DNA from: Rhizobiaceae bacterium
GTDB lineage: Bacteria > Pseudomonadota > Alphaproteobacteria > Rhizobiales > Rhizobiaceae
DNA length: 64,000 bases
Direction of reading: 5' to 3'
Assembly (NCBI GenBank): GCA_028279875.1
Contig: JANQMU010000094.1
Location: 1 to 64,000, forward strand
Shown in pieces: positions 1 to 8,256 of the stretch. The notes below the pieces were generated by a model. That model searched no databases, had not been told where the DNA came from, and worked only from the letters and a program-made list of their open reading frames with translations. The position numbers and the translations under genes are program-made. How positions within the stretch are numbered: position 1 is the first letter of the stretch; each line of letters begins with the position of its first letter.

Positions 1-121
1 AGATCGGCCCATCGGCTGCGTTCCGCCGCTTGCCCGATGCACCACATCGCGCTGCGCGACGCGCCTTGCCGAGTGAACCGATTTGCCGCCATCAAATGCA
101 TCAGGGTAATCGCAGAACGCT
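1..121. other. Window edge, no gene recognised
   Basis: This is the sequence downstream of gshA at the window edge. I see no convincing coding frame, hairpin terminator or RNA gene. It may be the end of a gene that lies outside the window. Confidence 0.4.
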
Positions 122-1522
122 CTAATAGGCATACTCCTCGAAGACCGGTTCGACGGAGCCATTCCAGCGGCCGTGATAGAGGTCGAGCAGTTCGCCGGCG
201 GCGGTCTTGCGCCGCGCGACGGTTTCCTCCAGCGGCGCCAGGAAATGCGCCTCATCATTGCCGTCCTCGTTGAGTTTCTGCCGGGCCTGCAGACCGGACC
301 GGGCAATCGCCAGAACTTCGCGCGAAATCTGGTGCAGGTCGCGTCCGGCGATCGCGGCATCCAGCCCCTGTTTGGGAACACTGTCGCGCAGCGCTTGCAC
401 GGCGTCCGGCCCCCAGTCGTGCGTTAGGTCCTGCGCCGCGGCAAGGGCCGTATCGTCATACAGCAAACCGACCCAGAAGGCCGGCAGGGCGCAGATGCGC
501 CGCCACGGGCCGCCATCGGCGCCGCGCATCTCCAGGAACCGCTTCAGCCGCACTTCGGGAAACAGCGTCGACAGATGGTTCGTCCAGTCCCCCATATTCG
601 CGGTGCCGTCCGGCACCTCGCCCTTCAGTGCACCGTTCATGAATTGCCGGAAGGTGACATGCGTGCAGTCGTGATAGCGGCCCTCGCGCAGGATGAAATA
701 CATCGGCACGTCGAGCGCCCATTCGGCATAGTCGGCAAATCCGTATCGCTCGGAAAAGGCGAAGGGAAGGATGCCGGTGCGGGCATCGTCGGTGTCACGC
801 CAGATATCGGAGCGCCAGGACACCAGGCCGTTCGGCTTGCCCTCCGTAAAGGGCGACAGGGCGAAGAGAGCGGTCGCCAGCGGCTGCAGTTTGAGCGAAA
901 CCTGCATCTTGCGGCGCATGTCGGCTTCCGACGAGAAATCGAGATTCACCTGGATCGTGCAGGTGCGGTACATCATGTCGAGACCCTGGCCGCCGACCTT
1001 GGGCATGTAGTTGGTCATGATGTCGTAGCGCGATTTCGGCATGCGCGGCGTTTCGGCCCGCGTCCATTTCGGACTGCCGCCAAGGCCGAGAAAGCCGATC
1101 CCCAGCGGTTCGGCAATCTGCAGCAATTGCGCCAGATGGGCATTCGATTCGCGGCAGGTCTGATGGATGTTTTCCAGCGGCGCGCCGGAGAGCTCGAACT
1201 GCCCGCCCGGCTCCAGCGATATCGCGCCCTTTCCGGTCGGCTCGATCAGGCCGATGATCTTGCCGGCATCGAGGATCGGCTCCCATCCGAGGAGATCGCG
1301 CATGCCGTTCAGCAGCGACGATATGGAGCGCGCACCCTCATAGGGCACCGGCGTGTTGTCGCCGGTAAAGAAGGCGAACTTCTCATGCTCCGTGCCGATG
1401 CGAAAATCCTGCGGCGGCTTGCAGCCCTCGGCGAGATAGGAAACCAATTCATCCACTGAGGTGACCGGTGTCATATCGGTCGTATCACGGGCCATGCGCC
1501 AATTCTCGCTGTCGAGCCACAC
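122..1522 (-). CDS. gshA: Glutamate-cysteine ligase, plant/alphaproteobacterial type
   Basis: Catalyses the ATP-dependent joining of L-glutamate and L-cysteine, the first step of cytosolic glutathione synthesis. The 466-residue protein carries the GCS2-family signature GTEHEKF near residue 43. Length and overall sequence fit the plant/alphaproteobacterial class rather than the E. coli GshA class. The GTG start at 1522 has a strong purine-rich ribosome-binding site (GGGGGGAGG) about six bases upstream; an ATG at 1495 is the alternative. It is the last gene of a same-strand run that begins with rsmE upstream, separated from it by about 130 bases, so it may have its own promoter. The rsmE-gshA pairing is common in Hyphomicrobiales. 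Confidence 0.93.
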   Translation of the reverse strand: MWLDSENWRMARDTTDMTPVTSVDELVSYLAEGCKPPQDFRIGTEHEKFAFFTGDNTPVPYEGARSISSLLNGMRDLLGWEPILDAGKIIGLIEPTGKGAISLEPGGQFELSGAPLENIHQTCRESNAHLAQLLQIAEPLGIGFLGLGGSPKWTRAETPRMPKSRYDIMTNYMPKVGGQGLDMMYRTCTIQVNLDFSSEADMRRKMQVSLKLQPLATALFALSPFTEGKPNGLVSWRSDIWRDTDDARTGILPFAFSERYGFADYAEWALDVPMYFILREGRYHDCTHVTFRQFMNGALKGEVPDGTANMGDWTNHLSTLFPEVRLKRFLEMRGADGGPWRRICALPAFWVGLLYDDTALAAAQDLTHDWGPDAVQALRDSVPKQGLDAAIAGRDLHQISREVLAIARSGLQARQKLNEDGNDEAHFLAPLEETVARRKTAAGELLDLYHGRWNGSVEPVFEEYAY

Positions 1523-1652
1523 CAGCGACCTCCCCCCAACAGGCTGCCGCGCTCAATTGTGTTGCTTGGACTGCTTTGTCCGCCGGTGCAAGCGAAAATC
1601 ATTGATCGATGTGTTCAGAAATAATTGACTGCATGCTCCGCGGAGATCGGCG

Positions 1653-2387
1653 TCACCAGTCGCCAACGGTTGCATGCAGCACAGCCATCGCGGCGACAGC
1701 GGCCGTGTCGGCGCGCAGGATGCGTGGTCCGAGCGGGATGGCGGTCACAAACGGGCATGCGCGAAGCAGGGCGCGCTCCTCGTCCGAGAACCCGCCCTCC
1801 GGTCCGATGAGCAGCGCCAGCTTGCTTTCGTCGATGGAGCTGAGGATCGGCAGGGGGTTGTGGGTGTCCGCCGCCTCGTCGCAATAGACAAGCCGCCGGC
1901 CAGGCGTCCAGCCTTCAAGAAGGGAGGGCAGCTTGAGCGGTGCGCGACACTGCGCAATCGACAGGATCCCGCATTGCTCGGCCGCCTCGATGGCATTGCG
2001 TTCGAGCCGTGTCACATTGACCCGGGTGTTCTGCGTGTGATGGGTCAGCACGGGCTGGATCACCCCGGCGCCCATCTCGACTGCCTTTTGCACGGTGTAA
2101 TCCAGCCGCGCCTGTTTCAGCGGTGCAAACAGATAGTGCAGATCGGCGGCCTCCGGCTGCGGCCTGACCTGCCGGTCCAGGCATAGGGACAGTTTCTTGC
2201 GGCCGTCGAAGGCAAGCCGCGCCGACCACTCGCCGTCGCGCCCGTTGAAGACGAGAACATGGTCGTCCGCTTCCATGCGCAGCACATTGACCAGATAGTT
2301 GAACTGATCCCGGTTCGCGTCGAGGCGCGCGCCCAAGGCCAAGGGGCGGTCGATATAAAGCCGCTGCATTTTGTAGTTGGCGCGCAT
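1653..2387 (-). CDS. rsmE: 16S rRNA (uracil-1498-N3)-methyltransferase RsmE
   Basis: A SPOUT-class methyltransferase that uses S-adenosylmethionine to methylate U1498 of 16S rRNA. The 244-residue length is typical. The C-terminal half shows the trefoil-knot motifs of the family: [12 protein letters not shown] near residue 193 and [11 protein letters not shown] near residue 219. The N-terminal part matches the PUA-like RNA-binding domain. The ATG at 2387 gives a [10 protein letters not shown] start. It lies 32 bases downstream of a conserved hypothetical gene and upstream of gshA, all on the minus strand. Confidence 0.95.
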   Translation of the reverse strand: MRANYKMQRLYIDRPLALGARLDANRDQFNYLVNVLRMEADDHVLVFNGRDGEWSARLAFDGRKKLSLCLDRQVRPQPEAADLHYLFAPLKQARLDYTVQKAVEMGAGVIQPVLTHHTQNTRVNVTRLERNAIEAAEQCGILSIAQCRAPLKLPSLLEGWTPGRRLVYCDEAADTHNPLPILSSIDESKLALLIGPEGGFSDEERALLRACPFVTAIPLGPRILRADTAAVAAMAVLHATVGDW

Positions 2388-2419
2388 GGCCTGCTCTGTG
2401 CCTCACGCCGCGCTTAAAC

Positions 2420-3043
2420 TCAAGGGGTGGCCGTCGGGTGAAAGCGCGGTTCGAAGCCGGCCCGGATGGCCGCGACGGTCGAGCGTGGCGTCAGTAACAC
2501 AAAACCGCTGCCGGGAACATCGATCGCCTCGCCATAGCCGCCATGGGTCCAGGGCAGCAGCCGACCGCCCTTCACGGCATAACAGTCCGGTCCCCGTGCG
2601 ATCATCACGCCGTCCGGTAACGAGCGCACCCCTGCCGCCGTCAGCGGGACCGGTGAATTGCCAGCCGCCAGCCGCTCGTCATGCAGGCGACGGTCGATTT
2701 CGCCCGCCCGCATGTGTCCTTGTGCCTGAGATCCCGCGAAAGTCTCGGCGAAGTGCAGCGCCCGCTGCCGCTGGCATTCGTAACAGGGGCGATGCCCGGC
2801 GGAGAGTGCTGTCACCTCGTCGAGAAAGAACAGTTCCGTATAGCTGTTCGGAGACATGATGGTTCGCTGGCGCCCTTTGAATCGTGTCACGCAGATGATC
2901 CAGTGGTGGCTGGCCCAGCGGCGGCGGGTCAGCGTCCGGGTCGCCGCATCATGCAGCCGCCCGCCGCGATTGCCCATATAGAGCCCGCGCGCCGGGTCGT
3001 GTTCGATGGCGCCGAACGGCGTGACGCGGTTTTGCAGCGGCAT
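2420..3043 (-). CDS. Conserved hypothetical protein with a CxxC motif
   Basis: I do not recognise a function for this 207-residue protein. Visible features are GLYMGNRGGRLHD near residue 20, a paired-cysteine segment GHRPCYECQRQRA near residue 81 that could bind a metal, and many histidines and tryptophans. No signal peptide or membrane segment is seen. It starts 12 bases after the stop of the LysE gene and ends 32 bases before rsmE, so it is probably co-transcribed with both. Codon use matches the GC-rich neighbours, which argues that it is a real resident gene. Confidence 0.75.
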   Translation of the reverse strand: MPLQNRVTPFGAIEHDPARGLYMGNRGGRLHDAATRTLTRRRWASHHWIICVTRFKGRQRTIMSPNSYTELFFLDEVTALSAGHRPCYECQRQRALHFAETFAGSQAQGHMRAGEIDRRLHDERLAAGNSPVPLTAAGVRSLPDGVMIARGPDCYAVKGGRLLPWTHGGYGEAIDVPGSGFVLLTPRSTVAAIRAGFEPRFHPTATP

Positions 3044-3055
3044 TGCGGTCCCGGT

Positions 3056-3700
3056 TCAGCTGCTGCGCCTTGTGACCGCCGAAACCAGCCCGGCGCCGAT
3101 CAGAAACAACGCGCCCGTGCGTGTCGCCGAGCGCAGGACCGACGGGCGGCGGATAAACTGGCGCGCCCCGCTGGCAAGCATCGCATAGGCCCAGGCATTG
3201 AGAATGCCGAGCAGCACAAAGACGGCGACGAACACCGAGGCCTGGGGCGCGAACGCCGCCTGCGTCGAGATGAATTGCGGCACGAAGGCCATGAAGAAGA
3301 CGATGCCTTTCGGGTTGAGCAGCGTGACCAGGAAGGAATCGCGAAACACCGACCAGCGGTTCCGCACATGCGATGAAGCGTCCATATCCGGAATGGTCAC
3401 CGGATCGATCCACAGGCGCACGCCGATATAGATGAGATAGGCGGCACCCGCCCATTTGACGATCAGAAAGACCGTTGCCGAGGCCGCCAGAATGGTGCCG
3501 ACTCCGATGATCGACAGCGATGCGGCAATCAGGTCGCCGAGCCCGACACCCAGAATGCTGGCGAAGGCGACGCGCTTGCCGTGCGACAGCGCCTGCGTGA
3601 TCACCATGATGATGGTGGGACCCGGAATGATCAGAAGAACCGTGCTGGCGACGGCGAAAGTCAGCAGGGTTTCAATCGAGACGGGCAGGGCGGCGAACAT
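3056..3700 (-). CDS. LysE/RhtB family amino-acid exporter
   Basis: An inner-membrane exporter of the LysE/RhtB superfamily, 214 residues, typical length. The N-terminal segment contains the family motif PGPTIIMVITQALSHG (near residues 26-41), followed by about six hydrophobic segments and the conserved LLNPKGIVFFMAFVPQF motif near residues 126-142. The substrate cannot be read from sequence; relatives export amino acids and homoserine lactones. It lies 15 bases downstream of the glutamine amidotransferase gene and is probably in the same transcript. Confidence 0.9.
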   Translation of the reverse strand: MFAALPVSIETLLTFAVASTVLLIIPGPTIIMVITQALSHGKRVAFASILGVGLGDLIAASLSIIGVGTILAASATVFLIVKWAGAAYLIYIGVRLWIDPVTIPDMDASSHVRNRWSVFRDSFLVTLLNPKGIVFFMAFVPQFISTQAAFAPQASVFVAVFVLLGILNAWAYAMLASGARQFIRRPSVLRSATRTGALFLIGAGLVSAVTRRSS

Positions 3701-3715
3701 GGCATGGCTCCCGGG

Positions 3716-4408
3716 TTACGGCCGTTTGAAGAAGCGATCAAGAAACGACCGGTACCAGTCTGTCAACCGGTTATTGTATTGCGCGAAGCCGCGATCCTGC
3801 TCGGCCAGCGACTGGGTGCCCGGTTTGCCGATATTGCCGGCGAGTTCATCCTGCCACTGGTCGAGAATGAGGCGGGTGACTTCCGGGTGGAACTGCAGCG
3901 CCATGGTCGTCGCGCCATAGTGAAAGGCCTGGTTGGGAAAGACATCGCCGGTGGCCAGCGATGTGGCGCCCGTCGGCAGCGAGAAGCCTTGCGCATTGCC
4001 GGCAAGCACCATCAGATCGTCCGGCAGCCAGTCCTTGCCTGCCTCCGTGACGTGCAGTGGATAGTAGCCCAGGGCGACATGGCCCTGCGGATGAAAGTCG
4101 ACCGTGGCACCGAGCTGCGCGGCAATGAGCTGTCCGCCGAGACAGATGCCGAGCAGCGGAACACCGGCCTCCATGGCGGTGCCGATAAACGCCATCTCGT
4201 CGCGCAGATAGGGAAACCGTTCGAGATCCGAAACATATTGCGGGCCGCCGGTGACGATGATCCCGGCCGTGTGCTCATGCACCGGTGGCAGGGGCTCGCC
4301 CTGGTCGGGCCGGGTTTGCCGAATGGCAAAGCCGCGGCGTTCGAGATGGCGGATGCCCTCATCCCTGTCGACTGGCGTTTCGTGCCCGATGACGATGATT
4401 TCCGACAT
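3716..4408 (-). CDS. Class I glutamine amidotransferase domain protein
   Basis: A stand-alone class I glutamine amidotransferase of the GMP-synthase-like type, 230 residues. The nucleophile elbow GICLGGQ puts the catalytic cysteine at residue 89, and the partner His and Glu lie in LQFHPEV near residue 172. No synthetase domain follows, so it either partners another protein or acts as a free gamma-glutamyl hydrolase or amidotransferase. It sits 35 bases after the GntR regulator and just before a LysE exporter, which suggests a role in amine or amino-acid metabolism. That role is inference. Confidence 0.87.
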   Translation of the reverse strand: MSEIIVIGHETPVDRDEGIRHLERRGFAIRQTRPDQGEPLPPVHEHTAGIIVTGGPQYVSDLERFPYLRDEMAFIGTAMEAGVPLLGICLGGQLIAAQLGATVDFHPQGHVALGYYPLHVTEAGKDWLPDDLMVLAGNAQGFSLPTGATSLATGDVFPNQAFHYGATTMALQFHPEVTRLILDQWQDELAGNIGKPGTQSLAEQDRGFAQYNNRLTDWYRSFLDRFFKRP

Positions 4409-4443
4409 GGATCCCGTCCTTCTTTGTCGCGCTTCGGCCGGCC

Positions 4444-5214
4444 TTAACCGCGCTGCCTGTGCATCAGGTTCGAGACGCGTTCCCAGTCATCGGCCCGCTC
4501 CGCCGCGCGCATCGTCTCGGCGACATAGTCCATATGGCCCTCGGCGGCCCGCTTGGCGGCTTCCGCGTCTCCGCTGACAATTCCGTCATGGATGGCGATG
4601 TGCTGTTCAAGCAGATGGTCCCGCGAACCGGAATGGGCATAGACCAGCGCCCGGTTGAAAAACACCCCATTGCTCAAAAGCCGGTAGCAGGAGCGCAGCG
4701 TGTGCAGCAAGATCATATTATGCGCGCATTCGCCGATGGCGCTGTGGAACGCAACATCCAGCGCCGCTTCACGATCGAAATCCTGCTCCCCATGGGCGGT
4801 TTTCATATCGTCGATGATCCGGGTCAGGAGGTCCCTGTCGGCCGCCGTCGCGCGTTGCGCGGCGAAGGCGGCGGCGATACCCTCTATTTCGCGGCGATAT
4901 TCGAGATAGTCATAGGTGGCGCTGCGATGCCGTCCGATCAGATCGAGAACCGGCCGGCTGAAGATCTGGCCGATAATGTCGGCAACGAATGTGCCGCCGC
5001 CATGACGGCTAAGCAGCAGCTCGCGCCCTTCCAGGGTCTTGATCGCCTCGCGCACGATCGGCCGCGAGACATTCATCTGCTGCGCCAGATCGCGCTCGCC
5101 CGGCAGCCGGTCTCCGACCTTGAGAACACCCTGCAGGATGAGCGTCTCGATCTGATCGACGACCGCATCGGCCGTCCGGCCATGATCGATCCGGGAGAAG
5201 ATTTCGCTGACCAT
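4444..5214 (-). CDS. GntR family transcriptional regulator, FadR (FCD) subfamily
   Basis: A cytoplasmic DNA-binding regulator of 256 residues. The N-terminal winged helix (about 13-77) contains GDRLPGERDLAQQMNVSRPI and IVREAIKTLEGRELL. The C-terminal FCD effector domain has the expected helical pattern with histidines that normally bind metal and a carboxylic acid ligand. It is first in a minus-strand run with the glutamine amidotransferase and LysE genes and is probably their regulator. The upstream region carries a MITE-like repeat that could supply or disturb its promoter. Confidence 0.92.
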   Translation of the reverse strand: MVSEIFSRIDHGRTADAVVDQIETLILQGVLKVGDRLPGERDLAQQMNVSRPIVREAIKTLEGRELLLSRHGGGTFVADIIGQIFSRPVLDLIGRHRSATYDYLEYRREIEGIAAAFAAQRATAADRDLLTRIIDDMKTAHGEQDFDREAALDVAFHSAIGECAHNMILLHTLRSCYRLLSNGVFFNRALVYAHSGSRDHLLEQHIAIHDGIVSGDAEAAKRAAEGHMDYVAETMRAAERADDWERVSNLMHRQRG

Positions 5215-5741
5215 CCGGCCATGACCCCATGATTAGACCCAGACCGGCCAGGGCCTGGATCGCCACGGAGCGTATCAAGCAGAGCTGAAATTGGTCAACA
5301 AATTTATCCACTTGTGTGAGGCTGTGGTGACCCTTTAACTTATGTGCCGGTTTGTCCGGATTTGTTCAGGATCGGTTTGCGAGGAGGAAGGACATGCTGG
5401 TGCATATTCGACGACGAGTGGGCCGGTCATGGGCAAATCCGGTCAAATCCCTTCGGGACGAGGCACACTTCGCCCCTGGACATCGTTGCGAAATGCTTGA
5501 AGTGGCTGACACTACGGCGCATTTCGCGCCTTGCCAGGAACGAAGTGTGTCACGCCGGCGCATAAGTTAAAGGGTCACTACAGCCTAACATACTGCGTCA
5601 AGGCGTCGCGCCCGGCGTGGGATGAACGGACCCGGTCGATGTGCAAGATTGCGTCCAAAAACGTCGGCCTGCGACTTGCGTGATCTCTTTCGATCCCGTG
5701 CAAGGCGACGCGGCCGAGAGCAAGATATCGAGGGGACACAC
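5215..5741. other. Intergenic region between divergent genes, holding a repeat element
   Basis: This 527-base gap separates the minus-strand GntR gene from the plus-strand DUF3422 gene. Most of its middle is the inverted-repeat element at 5315-5590. The 5591-5741 part carries the DUF3422 leader. Short open frames inside the repeat do not resemble known proteins and were not called as genes. Confidence 0.7.
5315..5590. mobile_element. MITE-like element with 36-bp terminal inverted repeats
   Basis: Bases 5315-5350 are nearly the perfect reverse complement of 5555-5590, with 33 of 36 positions matching when aligned by eye. The arms include GTGACCCTTTAACTTATG. Inside are further nested inverted repeats: GCGAAATGC at 5487-5495 against GCATTTCGC near 5518-5527, and a CACACTTCG block near 5465 against CGAAGTGTG near 5540. 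The unit is about 276 bases with no transposase frame, which fits a miniature inverted-repeat element mobilised in trans. No clear target-site duplication was found. It could instead be a degenerate IS fragment or a structured intergenic repeat. Confidence 0.65.
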
Positions 5742-7025
5742 ATGGCCAATGGCAGTTTCGGATTCCCTGTCGCCGCAGATCGGTCGCTGGCGCTCGGCGA
5801 AATCCATGCGCGTCCCTATCCGCTGATCACCTCGCCGCGCGTCATCATCCAGTTGGCCTTCATGACAGATGGTGGCGCGTCGGTCGACAATGCCGTGCTG
5901 GCCCAGCTCGCCCGGACCCGCGGCGTCGCGGCGCCGCAGGCCGATGCCCGCCATTACATCATGGCCTGGGGCAGGGGGTCGCTGCGCTGGGAACGGCACA
6001 CCGAATTTTCCACCTATTTCTATGAGGGCCCGGTGCCGCGCAGTTTCGGCGGGCAGATCAACGATCATCCCTTCGGTGATGGGTTCAGCCCGCCCGGCAG
6101 CCTGATTGCCGGCGTCCGGCTGGAGGTTCGCAAATGGACGGACGGTGCCGAAAAACTGGTCCAGTCCTTCGATGCGGCGAGCCTGTGTTTTTCCGAGGTC
6201 GAGAACGGTATGGCGGCGGCCGTGACCGATTTCCGCCAGGACAAGGACGGGCTGACCCGCATCCTGCTGCTCGACCGGGGCCTCGCACCGGCCCGCGCCG
6301 GCGCACTGGTCCAGCGGCTCATTGAGATCGAGACCTACCGGACGCTGGCCATGCTGGCGCTGCCGCTCGCCAATTCCCTGTCGCCGCAGATGCGGCGCAT
6401 CGAGGACGGGCTGGCGCTGATCACCCAGCGCATGCAGCAGGACGTCAAGACCGGCAGCGACGAGATGCTCGGTGAAATCACCACCCTGGCGGCCGAACTG
6501 GAAGCCGGCGCCGCCGCAAGCCTCTACCGCTTCGGCGCCAGTCGCGCCTATGACGGCATCGTCCAGGAGCGCATCGCCGCGCTCAATGAAGTCGCGGTCG
6601 CCGGCTACGAGACCTGGGGCGCATTCCTGCAGCGGCGCCTGGCGCCGGCGATGCGGACCTGTCGGTCCGTCGAGGAACGGCAGGCCAACCTGTCGCGCAA
6701 ACTGGCGCGCGCCACGGCGCTGCTGCGAAGCTGGGTCGACCTTCAACTGGAGCGGCAGAACAGCCAGCTGCTGTCCTCCATGAACACCCGGGCGCGGCTG
6801 CAATTGCGGCTGCAGCAAACGGTCGAAGGCCTGTCTGTCGCCGCCGTCTCCTATTATGTGGTCGGATTGCTGGGTTACATTTTCAACGCCGCCCAGGAGG
6901 CTGGCCTGCCCATCGGCGCCACCGCGATGAAGGCCATTGCGGTCCCCTTCGTCGTCCTGCTGATCTGGTGGATCGTGCGCCGCATCCGCCGCAGCCACGG
7001 CAATGGCGCCAGGAAAACCGGGTGA
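5742..7025 (+). CDS. DUF3422 family membrane-anchored protein
   Basis: A conserved proteobacterial protein of unknown function (DUF3422), 427 residues from the ATG at 5742. The N-terminal domain shows the family motif ALGEIHARPYP near residue 16. The middle is rich in Arg, Gln and Leu and probably helical or coiled. Two hydrophobic segments close to the C-terminus (around 365-385 and 395-412), followed by a basic tail, suggest inner-membrane anchoring with most of the protein in the cytoplasm. The ATG at 5742 was chosen because family similarity begins there and the open frame upstream is low-quality sequence. It flanks the AT-rich island that starts after 7025. Confidence 0.88.
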   Translation: MANGSFGFPVAADRSLALGEIHARPYPLITSPRVIIQLAFMTDGGASVDNAVLAQLARTRGVAAPQADARHYIMAWGRGSLRWERHTEFSTYFYEGPVPRSFGGQINDHPFGDGFSPPGSLIAGVRLEVRKWTDGAEKLVQSFDAASLCFSEVENGMAAAVTDFRQDKDGLTRILLLDRGLAPARAGALVQRLIEIETYRTLAMLALPLANSLSPQMRRIEDGLALITQRMQQDVKTGSDEMLGEITTLAAELEAGAAASLYRFGASRAYDGIVQERIAALNEVAVAGYETWGAFLQRRLAPAMRTCRSVEERQANLSRKLARATALLRSWVDLQLERQNSQLLSSMNTRARLQLRLQQTVEGLSVAAVSYYVVGLLGYIFNAAQEAGLPIGATAMKAIAVPFVVLLIWWIVRRIRRSHGNGARKTG

Positions 7026-7195
7026 TGTCGTCAGGCTGTGATTTTGCCTTTCCCGATCATCCGCTTTGTACATGCCGCCTCTGACATCGCGCGGCACCAT
7101 GTGGCTTTTGAGTTGCTACACGAGAGCCCACTACAGAGCGGATCAAATTTCCAATGAGCGACTCATCATGAGCGAAGCCAAGTGGCTCAATTCCC
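7026..7195. other. Left border of the AT-rich island
   Basis: Between the DUF3422 stop and the end of the nucleosidase gene, composition shifts from GC-rich to AT-richer. I saw no tRNA, integrase or att-like repeat here. Translating the minus strand does not give the missing nitrilase C-terminus. The exact junction cannot be placed. Confidence 0.4.
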
Positions 7196-8248
7196 TTACC
7201 TTTCAATACGGCGCGAAATTTCTGCGGCAACCACTAATGCTCGCTTCGTTGCTTCGAATTGAAGTTTCTGTTTAACCACTGGATTTCGAATTGGATCAAA
7301 CTCACCGTCGTCAAGTGAGTAGTTGATTACATTCTTGACTTGCTCTATCTCCGTTTCAGGCTGTTCGGAGTCCATACCGCCAAAGTCAGCAACACCCTTG
7401 ACCATTCCGTAAATGACGTTATCCCCATCCAACTGCTGAAAATAATTTTTGTACCCAATCGCTTGGGCTTCCATTTCAAAGGCAACGATATTCTCGGGAT
7501 CTGCCCCACTAATACTTCTGAACAAATAGTGCGAAATGTCATCATGCTTGGCTGCCACTGTAAGCGACTTTTTGTTCTTCTTAACGTTAACTTCGGTGCC
7601 TTCTATTTCGACGGCCGGAATGTTGTTTAAAATTGAGTGTATTGCTGGGTGAGGAGTGGCGGGCTCCGGCTCAGCGAGTATTCGCTTGTTTTTGGTGCCG
7701 ACGATGCGACCATCAAACATCACGGTCGGAACGACAACATCTAAAAATTTGATCTTGCTTGGGATTCCGCCCATCATTCCTGTGAGAATGACCGATATCG
7801 GATCGAACCTTTCTGAGAGAATTGTGAGTAGCGCGGTCAACGCATCTACTCCCTGACGCATAGCCACAGCGAGCCAAAGATCCGTGGATCCAGCTTCATG
7901 GTTCCATGTCAGTCGATGACCAATCAAATTCTTCCCAAGCGGGGTCTCGTGATGGGACATCCCTATTGAACTCGCCGCGTGCAAAACAGGTCTCAACTCT
8001 TGAGCGGCCGAAAGGACAATAAAGCGGCTACCTCGTGGTGAAGCACTGTTGTGTACGCCATTGGTCTCGCCTGAAGTCACTTTGTGCTCCTCTTCGGCAT
8101 CTGTCCGTTGGTTGTCATCGAGGTTCTTTTTGCGAACGAGGTCTTGTTTCAGCAAACGCTGAAAGTCCGCTTTGGACACTTCATCGGTAGCAGGAATAAG
8201 ATCCCGTTGAAGAGTGGCTTCCAGAAATTCTATGTCCCTCCTCGACAT
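7196..8248 (-). CDS. MTAN/PNP-superfamily nucleosidase, putative effector of the island
   Basis: 350 residues. The first ~75 are charged and probably a linker or interaction segment. The rest is a phosphorylase-superfamily (PNP_UDP_1) domain close to 5'-methylthioadenosine/SAH nucleosidase. Catalytic positions look intact: Glu83 in AAQELRPV, the TGMMGG loop at 156-161, FEMEA at 257-261 for ribose binding, and Asp288 in KGVADFG. Such domains cleave N-glycosidic bonds of nucleosides. In the Detocs defence system a PNP-type effector cleaves ATP (established knowledge). Here it is the third gene of an AT-rich operon, 8 bases after the phosphoribosyltransferase-like gene. A housekeeping MTAN would be shorter (about 230 residues) and lack the extension. 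Its substrate is unknown. Confidence 0.82.
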   Translation of the reverse strand: MSRRDIEFLEATLQRDLIPATDEVSKADFQRLLKQDLVRKKNLDDNQRTDAEEEHKVTSGETNGVHNSASPRGSRFIVLSAAQELRPVLHAASSIGMSHHETPLGKNLIGHRLTWNHEAGSTDLWLAVAMRQGVDALTALLTILSERFDPISVILTGMMGGIPSKIKFLDVVVPTVMFDGRIVGTKNKRILAEPEPATPHPAIHSILNNIPAVEIEGTEVNVKKNKKSLTVAAKHDDISHYLFRSISGADPENIVAFEMEAQAIGYKNYFQQLDGDNVIYGMVKGVADFGGMDSEQPETEIEQVKNVINYSLDDGEFDPIRNPVVKQKLQFEATKRALVVAAEISRRIER

Positions 8249-8256
8249 CGATAATA

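Noticed and set aside
5598..7100. 500-residue open frame opposite the DUF3422 gene
   Set aside because: It lies antisense to a recognised family and shows no domain or signal of its own; long antisense frames are common in GC-rich DNA.
7026..7195. Missing nitrilase 3' end on the far side of the island
   Set aside because: Translating the minus strand here gives no nitrilase-like segment.
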